DNA of 64,000 nt from Pseudocercospora fijiensis CIRAD86 (Eukaryota; Ascomycota; Dothideomycetes; Mycosphaerellales; Mycosphaerellaceae): positions 4,228,320 through 4,292,319 of the forward strand of contig NW_006921538.1 of the NCBI RefSeq assembly GCF_000340215.1, given 5' to 3'. Position numbers and translations under genes: made by a program. Numbering within the stretch: the stretch's first letter is position 1; every line of letters begins with the position of its first letter. Under the pieces are notes generated by a model that had not been told where the DNA came from, did not search any database, and saw only the letters and a list, made by a program, of their open reading frames with translations. Below, in pieces: positions 52,433-63,129 of this stretch.

Positions 52433-55400
52433 GACTACTACCTCCTATCCTACCAGCTATTAGGTACTCCTCCGGGGGCCCCTCCGGACGGGGTATAGTA
52501 GGCGCTCTTCGCCTCGGTAGTAACGTAGGGCTAGGATCCGCCGGGCTAGGTGATAAATCCGGCGATACCGAGCCACCCCATAATTCCTCCTGCGTAGTTC
52601 CATGCCGTAACGGACTCCTCTGCCTAGTATCCCTTAAAGACGGCCGGAGGATAGGTGGAATCCGAACCGGCGAAGGATCGATACTCTTACGGAGGGTAGA
52701 AGGTGTTTTCCTAGTCGAGACTGAAGGAATAGACCTTGGCGAACCAAAGGCTAGACTTTGTGTACGTATACTACGTAGCGTAGTAGTAGGGCTAGTAATT
52801 TCGACAGATAGGAGTTGCTTCGTCCGTTCTAGCTAATCTAGATCCCTATCTTTCGTAATATCGGAGATACCAAAAGTAATATCCGACTTTACAAAGTCTT
52901 GTTCGATAGCGAGGTCCTTATAGGCCCTAACCCTCGATAAGGCTACGTAGAATACCCCGGGAGATACTTGCTTCTCCCTAAGGTTTACGACAACCCGATC
53001 TAAAGTCATACCTTGCGACTTATGAATCGTAATCGCATAGCAGGTTACTATAGGGAATTGCTCGCGCCATTGTGTCTCCGTAGTACCGTAAGTACCGCGT
53101 GCCCTCCGTACGGGAAAGATAGGCACAACCGCACCCTTCCGGGCCCCCCCCCGAGCGTCGATCTGCTCGTTTAGTCCAACCCTACGAAACTCGGGAAAAT
53201 AAACGAGTAGACAGCGAGGCATAGTATCCCGGGGACTCTCTACGTCCTCGTCCCAGAGAATACTATATAGTTGGCCGCGGCTACCATTAACTAAACCCAT
53301 CTCCGTCCAGATATTCTGACATAGAAGTACCGGACATCTAATAACTAAGTATAGCTCGGAATAGAGTCCTTGAAACTCTTTCTCGTCAAGCCGACTACTC
53401 GAAATAGAGTCGTGCTTAGCGCTAATACGAAGTATCGGATATTCGCTAGCTAAGAGTTGCGTACGATTAAACTGCTCTACCGTAGTACGATAGGAGTAAA
53501 GCCGGATAGCAGACTTAAAGTCTCTCTGTATTGCCTCCCCGAAGGGCGTAAACGTACGCTGTCTAAGAAGATTATAGTGCCTATCTTCTACCTTATTAAC
53601 CCGGACGGCTTGTAGGGCATCCTTAAATTGTAGGGCAGTCTTATCCTGCCCGGATTGCCGGACAACCTGTAACAAACGTAGCGTATACTTAAAGGCTCGG
53701 TAGCAATTACGACCGGAGATATCTATAGCGTTATATAAACGCTTAGTAGTAAAGAGAGCGGTAGCCGCGACGGGCGGAAGCTAACAGAAGTCCCCGGCTA
53801 GAAGAATACTAAACCCGGCAAAAAAGTCGGTAGAGGCCTTAGTTTCAGGAAAGATCTCGAATAGGCGCTGATTAATCCAACCTAGTAGACGAATACTAAG
53901 TATAGATTTCTCGTCAATTACTATAAAACGCACTCCTTCTAACCGTCGGCGGCAGACCTTTCTAGCCTCGTCTCCAAGTTCGTCTAAGATAGGATCGACT
54001 TGAATAGGTAGATTAAAGAAGGAATGAATAGTATAGCCATCGATATTAAACGCCGCTGCCCCAGTAGGGGCAAGTCTAACAATAGGACTTCGAGTACTAC
54101 CTTCAGTACGCCGCGCAAGAGCCTGTAACCGAGCCGAGAGTAGCTCGATTACATAGGACTTTCCGGTACCCGCCTCGCCGTCGAGATTAATTAATAGCTG
54201 CGGGGCGCCTTCGGAGTTGGCGGGCGCCCCTAAGCGGGTACCGAATGGAAACTCTCGGACAAACTGTTCGTAGTTCTTAACAAAGACACTATATACTGCC
54301 GCTTGCCCCGGATTTAGTGATAGATAGGCGTTGGATGCCTGAGATTCGACATCTAAATTCGAGGTCGAACTTTCCTTTAACCGCCGCCAATAGTTATTCC
54401 GAGCTAGCGGTTCGTAAACCTCGGGTATAGTATCCTTAAAACGGCCACAGTAGGGACTCCAGTCAGCAGAAATATCAATACCCCGCTGTCCTAACTCGAG
54501 CTCCTCGCGAATCCGATTATTATCGCTAGGATGCTCGTTCCCGAGTTCGTTAAATATAGCCTCCTCATCCTCGGTAATAGGATATTCCTCCTCGAACTCG
54601 TCCTCAAAATCCTCGTTCTCCTCGGCTAGACGGCCGTAATAGTCCCTCCTAAGTGTAGGATACTGCGACTCCCGGCGCTCTAATTCCCGGTAGGCAGCCG
54701 GCCACGTAGTATAAGAAATAGGCGAGTTTGGGAATCGGAAGGGTAGTACTGGATATACTATCCAAGGGACGTGTAGTACAACCTTAAACCGACAGTACTG
54801 CGCGTACTTCGGATCGCTAGTATCGCTAGGATATAGCGGGATATAGCGAAGAATCCGGTCGGGATTTCTATCCGCTAACCTCGTAGGCGGATTCCGGCCT
54901 AGATTAAATCTAGTCGCGAACTCGAAGAGCGAAACAGTAGCGTATACTTCCTGTCGATCGCTATACTTCATATAGATCGTCCTACGCGCAGTCTGCTGGG
55001 GGTGCCCCTCGCCGAGGTCGTTTAGCCCAAATGGTACCTGTTGCTCTGCCTGCGGTCTACAGTCGAGGTTAACGAACTGCCGCGTACAATCTACTAAATT
55101 ATAACCTAGTAGAATAAACGAAACCTCTTGTGCGGACCAATCTCTTTCAGAAACTAGCTTATTAAGTAGCTTAGCGGCAAGCGAGACTAAGGGCCTCCTA
55201 TCAGATATACGGGGCAGGATATCCCGTATAAGTTCTGAATAGGGCTTTGTAGCAACCTCGGCTTTCGAACAGTACTTAACAATATATTGTAGTACTGCCT
55301 TAATATCGGTACACGGAGTAAGATCGGTATTCGCTCTCCAGGCCATCGTTAAAAGGGGATTAAAGTGATTAAGGTTCTGATCGTTACACTCGGCAATATA

Positions 55401-58067
55401 TGTAACAAACTTGTCGTTATAGCGATTAGAAACCTCGGCCCTCTCTAGGATAGTACGCGGAAAGTGAAACCGGCAATATTTCGTAGTATCGGCCGCATCT
55501 TGTCCCTTCTTACGGCGTAGGCAATAATCGTTACACGAGTGCCGCTGAAGTCGGTTTACAAGATCCGAGAGAAACTCGAGATTGTTTTCTATTTCCGAGG
55601 TATCCGAATTTATAGCACTACGGCCAATAGGGGCACCCTGCCGACTAGTATCCGGATTTAAGGCAACGATATGTCTATCCCAACGTGTAGCAAGTGCCGA
55701 ACGCCCCTCGTCAGTAGTAACACTAATCGATAGTAGCTCGTCTATCCAAAGAAAAAAGTGCGCGTGAATACTACCTCTCCCTTGAAACTCAAACCGAATC
55801 CATGAGTCAGATACCCTAAATTTAGGCTCTAGGACAGTCTTAAACAAGAGCTTTAACCGACGCTTAAATAGATCTACTACGATATGCGGATAGTCCTTAA
55901 GAAACTCCCGTGCTAGACGGATAGAATCGGCCGAACTACCTGTTTTCCATTCGTTATAGAACGGACTTAACCGAAGTAAATAGTCCCACTGTAGATCGGC
56001 GGGACTACAGGTTCCAAAAAGCGCCGGACATCCTAGAGACCGAACCATCGCTTCTAGTTCCATTCGGCGGGCGCCCATATACGGCCTCGTACCAATTAGG
56101 GACCGCCCGTGCCTTGTAATTGTGTCTAAAATAGACTTAGAATCCGGGGACTCCGGGTTTAGTAAGGCCTCCCGTAGTTGCTCCTTTGTAAGGCTATTAG
56201 CAACTTCGAGACTACGGGCAAGGTACGTAGACTAGCTACGAGTTAAGCTTCGGTAATAGATATTAAATACCGTATACCGCCAGCTAGTATGGGAACCAAA
56301 TCGACCGTCGTAATAGTATAGTAGGGCTTGAATATAGTCCTTAAAACCAACTGTCCTTTCGCGAGGGCTATAAAAATCGCCCTGCCCTGTAGGATATAGG
56401 TACGGAAAGGCAAGTGATAGAAGGCTACTATTAGTATCCCACTCGTCGATAGGTCGCGCCTGTAAATGGGGCCACGTTAAGTGGGGTAGACTGCGAGGCT
56501 GGGCTAATCGATGTAGACTCGTCCCGGGGGGTCCCCGGCTAACTTCGGTCGGATTCTGGGGGCCTACCCGGCTAACCTCGGGATTATCCCCCCCTGCTAT
56601 ACTCTCTACAGACCGTAGGTCATCTAGTAGGGTTTGATTAGGATCCCGGGTTTGCCCTAATTGCGGGACAGCGGCGGTTTCAATAGGAAATTCCTCGTCC
56701 TCGCCGGTAGTATCTAAATATTGTGGCCGATCGCTAGTAGTAGTTTCATCGGACTCTACTAACTCGGTTTGAATTTGACCTAATACGCTATTATCTTGCG
56801 GAAGCTGAGACAATAGCGTAGGGTCTATTTCGATATCAGAATATCCGGGATGATTATCCTTTAAATACTCTAACCACAACTTAATAGCCTGCCTACGAAC
56901 GCGGAATTCGCGATTAAAGGACGCAATCTCATTAGTATTTAGGTTCCGAGGCCTAAGTAATAGTATATCTACCTCATTAGGTAGTCGCGGCAGTTTGTTA
57001 TAAACAGAGACTATATCGCGAAGGAAATGAGCGACATGTCCGCGGTACTTATACTGCTGGCCCCGGACCGTAAGTACGTTAACGGCAGTATGGACCCTAG
57101 CGATTAGGAGCTGTTCTATATCGCTAAGCTTAGGCAAATCTACCGGTAGCTCGCCCGGGTCCATATTATTTGCCCTAGAGAATAGGGGAATTCGAGGGGG
57201 GTTCGACTTAATAGCCTTTAAACAAGAGCTACAAGCGCCGGTAGTAGGATCTAGCTTAAGATCTAACCAGCGGCGGGGGCATATTTGACACCGTATCCAA
57301 GATATAGTATCTCCCTGTCGGCTAAATCGTATACACCGGTCGAAGTCGGTATTAGATAGAGCCGGTCGAGTACGACGTTGTTCTAGTGTTTCGGCGTTTT
57401 TAAGGCTAAGATTACCCTCATCTAGTTCGCGAGTAGCCTAGGCTGCCTCGCGAATTCGATTAAGAGAACGCCTATTCATTCGAGACCTCGACGACTCGGA
57501 AGCCCTACTAGAGCTAGGAATCGTAGAGGGAAAGATACCGTATTGCCGGCAGTAACCATATTCGAGACTACCGGCCTGAAATTCCGATCGGGTAGTAAAG
57601 TGGCTACCCGTTTCGCACCACTTTAGCTCAGTAGTAATATCCGAAATACCGGGATTCGAACAATACGAGCAGAGGGTAGAATTAACTACCCGACATTCTC
57701 TATAGGGCCGAGGTATATTACAGCCGCTACAGGTAAATGAATTTATATCGCGGGCAAGTAAGGGAGCCCTAGTAGATCGTAACGCCCGATTTGCGCGGTC
57801 CTCTCTCGCGACAGCCCGTCTTTACTCCCTTTCAATAGAGGTTTCGTCCCGACCTCTCCGATAAATATTAGGGGCTTCTACGTTAATAGTAGGGCTACGC
57901 GAACGCCTTTGTAGCCGCCTTTTGCGTGCCTGTTTCTCGCGACATGTAAGACAGGTCTTATAGGACTGCCTACCCTCTCGATTAAAATCGCTTAGAGGTC
58001 GTTGTGTTTTACACCTCGAACATTGTTTTTGTACTCGATCCCGAGTAGTATCCGAATTAGAATCCAT
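52386..58067 (-). pseudogene. Helitron Rep/helicase transposase gene with five in-frame stops
   Basis: One reading frame of about 1,893 codons runs from ATG 58067 to TAA 52386. In order it shows a zinc-binding N-terminus (CSRCKTQRPLSDF, CLTCREKQ), a second Cys region leading to the Helitron phrase NNMDPG and IEQLLIARVH, a Rep part with IGTRPYMGARRMELEAMVRS, an HUH motif (GRGSIHAHFFLWI) and a two-tyrosine motif (YIVKYCSKAE). A Pif1-type helicase follows: Walker A GEAGTGKS, APTGAAAF, IVIDEKS, GDFC-stop-LPPV, TIHKSQGMTLDR and YVALSRV. The tail is Ser/Pro-rich. Stops at 57822, 57438, 56232, 53781 and 52833 are one TAA and four TAG. The element should move by rolling-circle replication but this copy is dead. 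Its termini are not found. Confidence 0.9.
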
Positions 58068-58517
58068 ATTATATAGATCCTAGGTAAATTTCGATCTAGG
58101 ACCGTAGTAAATGTACCTAGTTTCCCTCGGCGAAAGGGGTTTTTAAAGGTATACTCCTTGACGTATATAAGACAGTAAAATAGTTCCTTTAAAGAATCTA
58201 AAATACTACTCCTATATACATATCCTCCGAACGTGCTAGGATACGATTTCTATATAAGGCGGTTCCGCTCCCAAAGTAGGTCCGCTAGCCGGCCACTTTT
58301 ATATAGGAAACCCTTACTTCGGGGGCGACCCTGCCTCGCGAGCGCTCTTAAAACGCGCGCAACTCGTAGACTTAGCGAAAATTGTACGTCTAGTATAAAA
58401 AAAAGTCGATATACCTACTAGACGCCCTAGAGCCTTACTATAGCCCCTCCGATTAGGCTAATATTTAGTACCCTATAGGCTAGTATATTAGGGCGCCTCT
58501 AGACTAGATAGCTATAG

Positions 58518-59140
58518 AATACGGAGTATCCTATATATATCTCGATAAATACTAATCCGATTTCAATAAAAATTACACCGTTAGAACCGCGCGGGTCGGT
58601 TCTATTAAACGTGAAATTTTTATAGAAATCGACCACCTTCGAATTTAGTGTTGGCAGGTGTTGGCTAGTGTTGGCTCCAACTTCGGCGGTTAATATCTCA
58701 ATGAATATTGATTCGATTTCAATGAAAATTACACCGTTAGAACCGCGCGGGTCGGTTCTATCAAACGTGAAATTTTCATGGAAATCGACCACCTTCGAAT
58801 TTGGTGTTGGCAGGTGTTGGCTAGTGTTGGCTCCAACTTCGGCGGTTAATATCTCAATGAATATTGATTCGATTTCAATGAAAATTACACCGTTAGAACC
58901 GCGCGGGTCGGTTCTATCAAACGTGAAATTTTCATGGAAATCGAGCTATTAGCTCCTACTTTATAAGTATATAGAGAGTATTAGCTCCAACTTCGGCGGT
59001 TAATATCTCAATGAATATTGATTCGATTTCAATGAAAATTACACCGTTAGAACCGCGCGGGTCGGTTCTATCAAACGTGAAATTTTCATGGAAATCGAGC
59101 TATTAGCTCCTACTTTATAAGTATATAGAGAGTATTAGTT
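58518..59140. repeat. 155-bp tandem repeats, each containing a long imperfect hairpin
   Basis: Four copies (one diverged) start near 58518, 58674, 58830 and 58984. Each holds TCGATTTCAATGAAAATTAC and, about 40 bases later, the near-perfect reverse complement ending GGAAATCGA, with an inner GAACCG/CGGTTC stem. Arms are about 38 bases. The first copy has CpA-to-TpA type changes relative to the others. They lie just upstream (5' side) of the Helitron gene. Confidence 0.85.
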
Positions 59141-59157
59141 TCCATTCTATATATATC

Positions 59158-59326
59158 GGCTAGTTGGTCTAGTAGTATGATTCTTAACCATTAATGATTC
59201 TATTTCTCCCGGCTATACTACTTAATATAGTCCCCGCTATATGAAGGTATATGTCTTAAAGGAGTTATAAGATCGATGGGGGTTAAGAGGTCGTAGGTTC
59301 GAGTCCTACACTAGCTATTTTTTTTT
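59158..59326 (+). tRNA. tRNA-like gene with long intron, or tRNA-derived pol III unit
   Basis: GGCTAGT at 59158-59164 pairs with ACTAGCT at 59310-59316. A box TGGTCTAGTAG (59165-59175) and B box GGTTCGAGTCC (59296-59306) match pol III consensus. The T arm GTAGG/CCTAC is perfect and a T run follows at 59318. CTTAACC (59183-59189) pairs with GGTTAAG (59281-59287), giving an anticodon stem closed by about 90 extra bases, far longer than usual tRNA introns. The D arm is closest to proline tRNA, but loop position 33 is not U and no anticodon can be assigned. It is probably a pseudogene or a tRNA-derived element head. Confidence 0.5.
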
Positions 59327-59430
59327 ATTTATACGTAATTAATAGGAAATATACTTGTCGTAGGTTCGAGTCCTACACTAGTCCTACACTAGCTATTTTT
59401 TTTATTTATACGCAATTAATAGGAAATGTA
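59291..59430. repeat. Tandem duplication of the tRNA-like 3' half and T-rich tail
   Basis: GTCGTAGGTTCGAGTCCTAC followed by a CTA-T-run and ATTTATACG(T/C)AATTAATAGG occurs twice, about 66-75 bases apart; the second copy has an extra TCCTACACTAG. Confidence 0.8.
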
Positions 59431-60240
59431 CTTAAATCTTGAATTAAATATTACTACTATCAAGCTAATACCCTAGCTAATAAGCTAAGAAATCCGGGGT
59501 AAGTTAAATTCCCCTTTAATCTTTGTTTCGATTGACGTTCTACGCTGAAATCCGGGGTAAGTCAAATTTCCCTTCAATCTTTGATTGCATATTACTTCTG
59601 CGAAATTTCTCAGCCAATCATTTCGGTCTTGGCGGACAACTTGGATTTTCGCGGGCGGTGGCCGCGGTGTCTAGATTGGCAGCTGCGCTGCCAATGAGAA
59701 GTTCTCCGCCGGCGGAAAAGATGGAGAATCCTTCTGCATTTGGTTACTGCCGGAATGAGCCGAGAGCCAGAATCTCCTCCACCTTTCCGATGCCTTATGA
59801 GTCCTCTTTCTTCTGCTTCATCACCACTACATCTTCCTTCGAATCTTAGCACTGGATGAAAGCCATATGGATGCGGAAGTGCCAAGACATGTATGATCTA
59901 GCTGCCTTCGACCGCCGGTGTATGTTCTCATGTTGCGAGGGACGTCGAGGGTGATCTTAGAGGACTTCTAAACAGGATTGAATCATCTCCCTGGGCCATA
60001 CCCCCAAAAGACATAGGCATAGACCCGGCCCGTTGAGCTCCGATGTCTGTACAATGGTGTACTTGCTGCTTGGGCGTATCGTAGTCGTAGTGGTGAGTGA
60101 TGAAGATGGAGGAGAAGAAGTTGGAGGCTGGCGTTGCCCGGCAAAGTGGAGGAGCATTGGGTCTTGGCGTTTGGCGGACTTCTCCGTCGCAACCGAGCCT
60201 CCTACTCCTCCTCCTCCTTCTCAAGTACTTCCACTTTGAC
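59430..60240. other. Intergenic region upstream of the BTB gene
   Basis: Transition from TA-rich repeat DNA to normal composition. A short repeated phrase (AAATCCGGGGTAAGT) occurs at about 59490 and 59550. Frames here are shadows or short. The C/T-rich stretch at 60205-60240 is a plausible promoter or 5' leader of the gene at 60251. Confidence 0.4.
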
Positions 60241-60250
60241 TGCAACCACA

Positions 60251-61850
60251 ATGGCAAGCTCATCGGCCCGGAGAAGCCCAAGGAAACGTCCGATATCTGA
60301 CAGCAATACCGGCGGAGCTGACCAGCCGAGCAAGAAGTCCAGGCTCGACGATCTGCGTGAATCTGGATCCGCGTAGTATCACTCTCTGCATCTTCCAATA
60401 CTGACCCTTCTGATGGACCTGCAGTGCCCGATATCTCGATGCAGTAACCATCTACGTAGGCGCCGAACGAACTCCATTCGTCCTCCATATTGGCATTCTC
60501 CGCGAGCGATGTCCGAAACTCCTGGAAGCGCTGAGCCAAGGTGCCAGGATACACGGCGACGATGCATTCGAGCTTGTTGCAGAAGACGAACGAATCTTTC
60601 GAATGTTCCAAGTCTGGCTGTATACAGGTGAACTCATTGAGCCTACGGCAGACGTGTTGGGCAAGAGCGAGGACGATTGGAGCGCGCAGAAACGGGACGT
60701 CGACAGGTTGGTCGAAGGTGATAGCAAAGAGCCGGAGAAGAGCATCAAGTGGCTGGACGAAGACTTAGTAGATCTGTATCTGCTGGGCGGACGATTGAAG
60801 CTCGACACGCTTTGTAACAGCATCGTCAACGAGCTATGGGCTGAAAACAACCTGCTCCAATGCACGACTTCCCTTCCCGCGATCAAGAAGGCGTTTGAAA
60901 AATCCCTGCGCCTAAGCCAATTCTTGAGCCAGGAAGCCCATTTCCGACTCCTCGCCGATGCATTGAATATTCCAGAAAATGCGGCGGAATATCCTCCGGA
61001 ATACCTTTCTGGCATTCTGCGTCGAATTCTGGAAAGACAGCAGGACTTGAGACGTCGCGCTTGTGCAATGCATGCGCCTGATAACTACTGGGAGCGGGTG
61101 TGCGGGTATCACATCAATTGCGTACACAGTTCAGCACTCCGGTGTGAACATCGTTGGATCGAGTCGTGCAAGCAACGGACGTTGAACAGAACTCGCAAGC
61201 AAGCACTGTACACCCGACTCTCTGACATCGGCACAGTTCTTGTAGGGCCAGAGCAGGTTCCATTCACGGTGCATATCACACTTATTAGCGTCTTCTCGGA
61301 TTTCTTCCGAGGTGCGTTCGAAGGTCGTTTTGAGGAAGGCAGGACTAGGAGGGTGGTGCTCGAAGATGACAGTCCGGCGGACTTCGCAATGATGCTTTAC
61401 TGGTTGTATACTGGAGACATATACATCCCGACCAAAGATGATTACGACTTTCTGGATGCACTGAAGGGCCACGATGGAGCTTCCGAGGCAGAAGATGGGA
61501 GCGGTTGGGTAACCCTACCATCATCGCTCGCCCTTAAACTCAGATTTCAAGATTCGCTCGTCGGACTCTACATCCTCGCTGACAAACGAGGAGTACAGCG
61601 CCTCAAGAATGATATTTTAACGCAAATCCGCGACCAGAAGAGTGGGAGCTGGCCTCTGCTGATATCCTCCATTGACCGTATCTCCTTGGCCTGCTACAAT
61701 CTGCCGGATCAAGATCCTTTGCGAGCGTGGCTGGAGCAAGAGGCATCACAGAGCTGGACCGGATCGATGCATCTGAGCCGCAGCGAGATCAAAAAGCTGC
61801 CTCCAGACTTCCTGGTCAATGTCATGCATAACATTCTTCAACGACGTTAG
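60251..61850 (+). CDS. Protein with two BTB/POZ domains
   Basis: ATG at 60251 (CACAATGGC), exon 1 60251-60372, intron 60373-60424 (52 nt, GTAGTA donor, CTGCAG acceptor), exon 2 60425-61850, total 515 residues. A basic N-terminus (SSARRSPRKRP) may target the nucleus. The first BTB begins with VTIYVGAERTPFVLHIGILR and ends in FQVWLYTGEL; the second begins with TVLVGPEQVPFTVHITLISV and ends in MLYWLYTGDIYIP. Each is followed by a helical BACK-like region (LVDLYLLGGRLKLDTL; LVGLYILADKRGVQRL). Most fungal proteins of this type have one BTB, so this is an internal duplication. BTB domains dimerise and can bind cullin-3; the role here is unknown. Confidence 0.8.
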
Positions 61851-61859
61851 CACGGCACA

Positions 61860-62690
61860 CTGCAAGACGAGCTTCTCAGGCTACGGGCACGCTGATAAAA
61901 CATCGAACATTGCGAGAATTCATGAGCTGGAGCTACAACTGGCAACTGCCGAGGCGACCATTGAAAAAGTAAGGAGGTCATATCCTTACGTGCTGGGTCT
62001 TCTGGGCATCTAGCTATGCAGCATCAAGACACTGCGATATTTTCACTGATGATAAAAATGCAGCACCTCTGCCAAGGTGACCGAGTTATCCGCCTAGACA
62101 ATATGAACCTCGAACTCGTATGCGGGCAATGTGGAGGAGGAGCATCATTGCTTGGCATGAGCATATCACAGCATATGCTTGCAGGCGCAGTAAGCAGTTG
62201 CAATTAGTCCTGCTCATCGAGAGAGTCTTCCAATTTCAACATGCGTTCTGACTTGCAAATGATGCAACTGAATATAGAACGAGTGGTGCCTGAGGCGTCG
62301 ATCGTACAGCAGATCGCAACGGATCTGCCATCATCGTCGTTCCCGACAACTTTATTCGAACCTCATCCCAGTGCTGCCACGCGGCTGTCAGCTGTGGTCG
62401 GGGGTAGTGTCGGGGTATGCTGATCGAGAATGTTGGAGAGCTTTCTGCGATGCGGGACTTGGCGAGAACACTTCGGAGATCGAGGAAGGGATCACGCCAC
62501 GCTCACGTGAGAGCCTCTCGTCATCGAACACAATAGATCTATATCTCCCGGTTGATCGCGTGGCCAGCGCAGCGAGTTCCAACAACGTCAACATCAAAGC
62601 AAGACAAGACATTGGAAGACTACAAGCAACCCTGGCGACTCTACATCGACCACAACTTCGACACTTTACGCATTACGACCCATTGATCAA
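61860..62690. other. No convincing gene
   Basis: Short plus-strand frames after the BTB gene; the frame that continues into 62698 is open upstream but lacks conservation cues. Confidence 0.4.
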
Positions 62691-62697
62691 CGAAACC

Positions 62698-63123
62698 ATG
62701 GCAACGACAACCGCTTCAAAAGTCCCCGATACAGCAATCATCCCCCCAACTCCTGCCACCGAAGAGCCTAGTCAAGGCCAGCTCACTCCCAACACCAACC
62801 CAACCTCTGAAGCCACCAAACCCGCCACAGAAAATCCAGCATCACTCGACTCCTCAACCCAATCCCCGGCGAGATCCCCCTCAGCCACAGAAGTCATCAA
62901 CGCCGTCCTCGCCGAAGAAGAAGCAAAAGCCCGGCAACACCGAAGCACTGAAGCCTCGAAGTCAAGAGCCTCTTCGCGCAGCAGAAGTCGAAGCAGACCT
63001 GCCAGTGCGGCGGGTTCAAGAAGGGGTTCGACGAGCGTTTGGGATAATGATCCCGAGAAGAAGCAGAGGAAGTTGGTCGAGAAGATTTTTGGGCATCATT
63101 GGACGCCGGATTTTTTGAAGTGA
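62698..63123 (+). CDS. Short Ser/Arg-rich hypothetical protein
   Basis: ATG at 62698 (AAACCATGGC) is the best start: 141 residues, single exon. An N-terminal Pro/Thr/Ser disordered half leads to an Arg/Ser tract (SRASSRSRSRSRPASAAGSR) and a conserved-looking C-terminus (WDNDPEKKQRKLVEKIFGHH, then WTPDFLK). The C-terminal motif looks like a short protein-binding helix. Family unknown; the frame is open upstream to 62371 but without similar composition. Confidence 0.55.
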   Translation: MATTTASKVPDTAIIPPTPATEEPSQGQLTPNTNPTSEATKPATENPASLDSSTQSPARSPSATEVINAVLAEEEAKARQHRSTEASKSRASSRSRSRSRPASAAGSRRGSTSVWDNDPEKKQRKLVEKIFGHHWTPDFLK

Positions 63124-63129
63124 GGTAGT

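Noticed and set aside
58668..58952. 94-codon repeated protein
   Set aside because: Follows the 155-bp hairpin repeats exactly and has no start context; the repeat explains the open frame.
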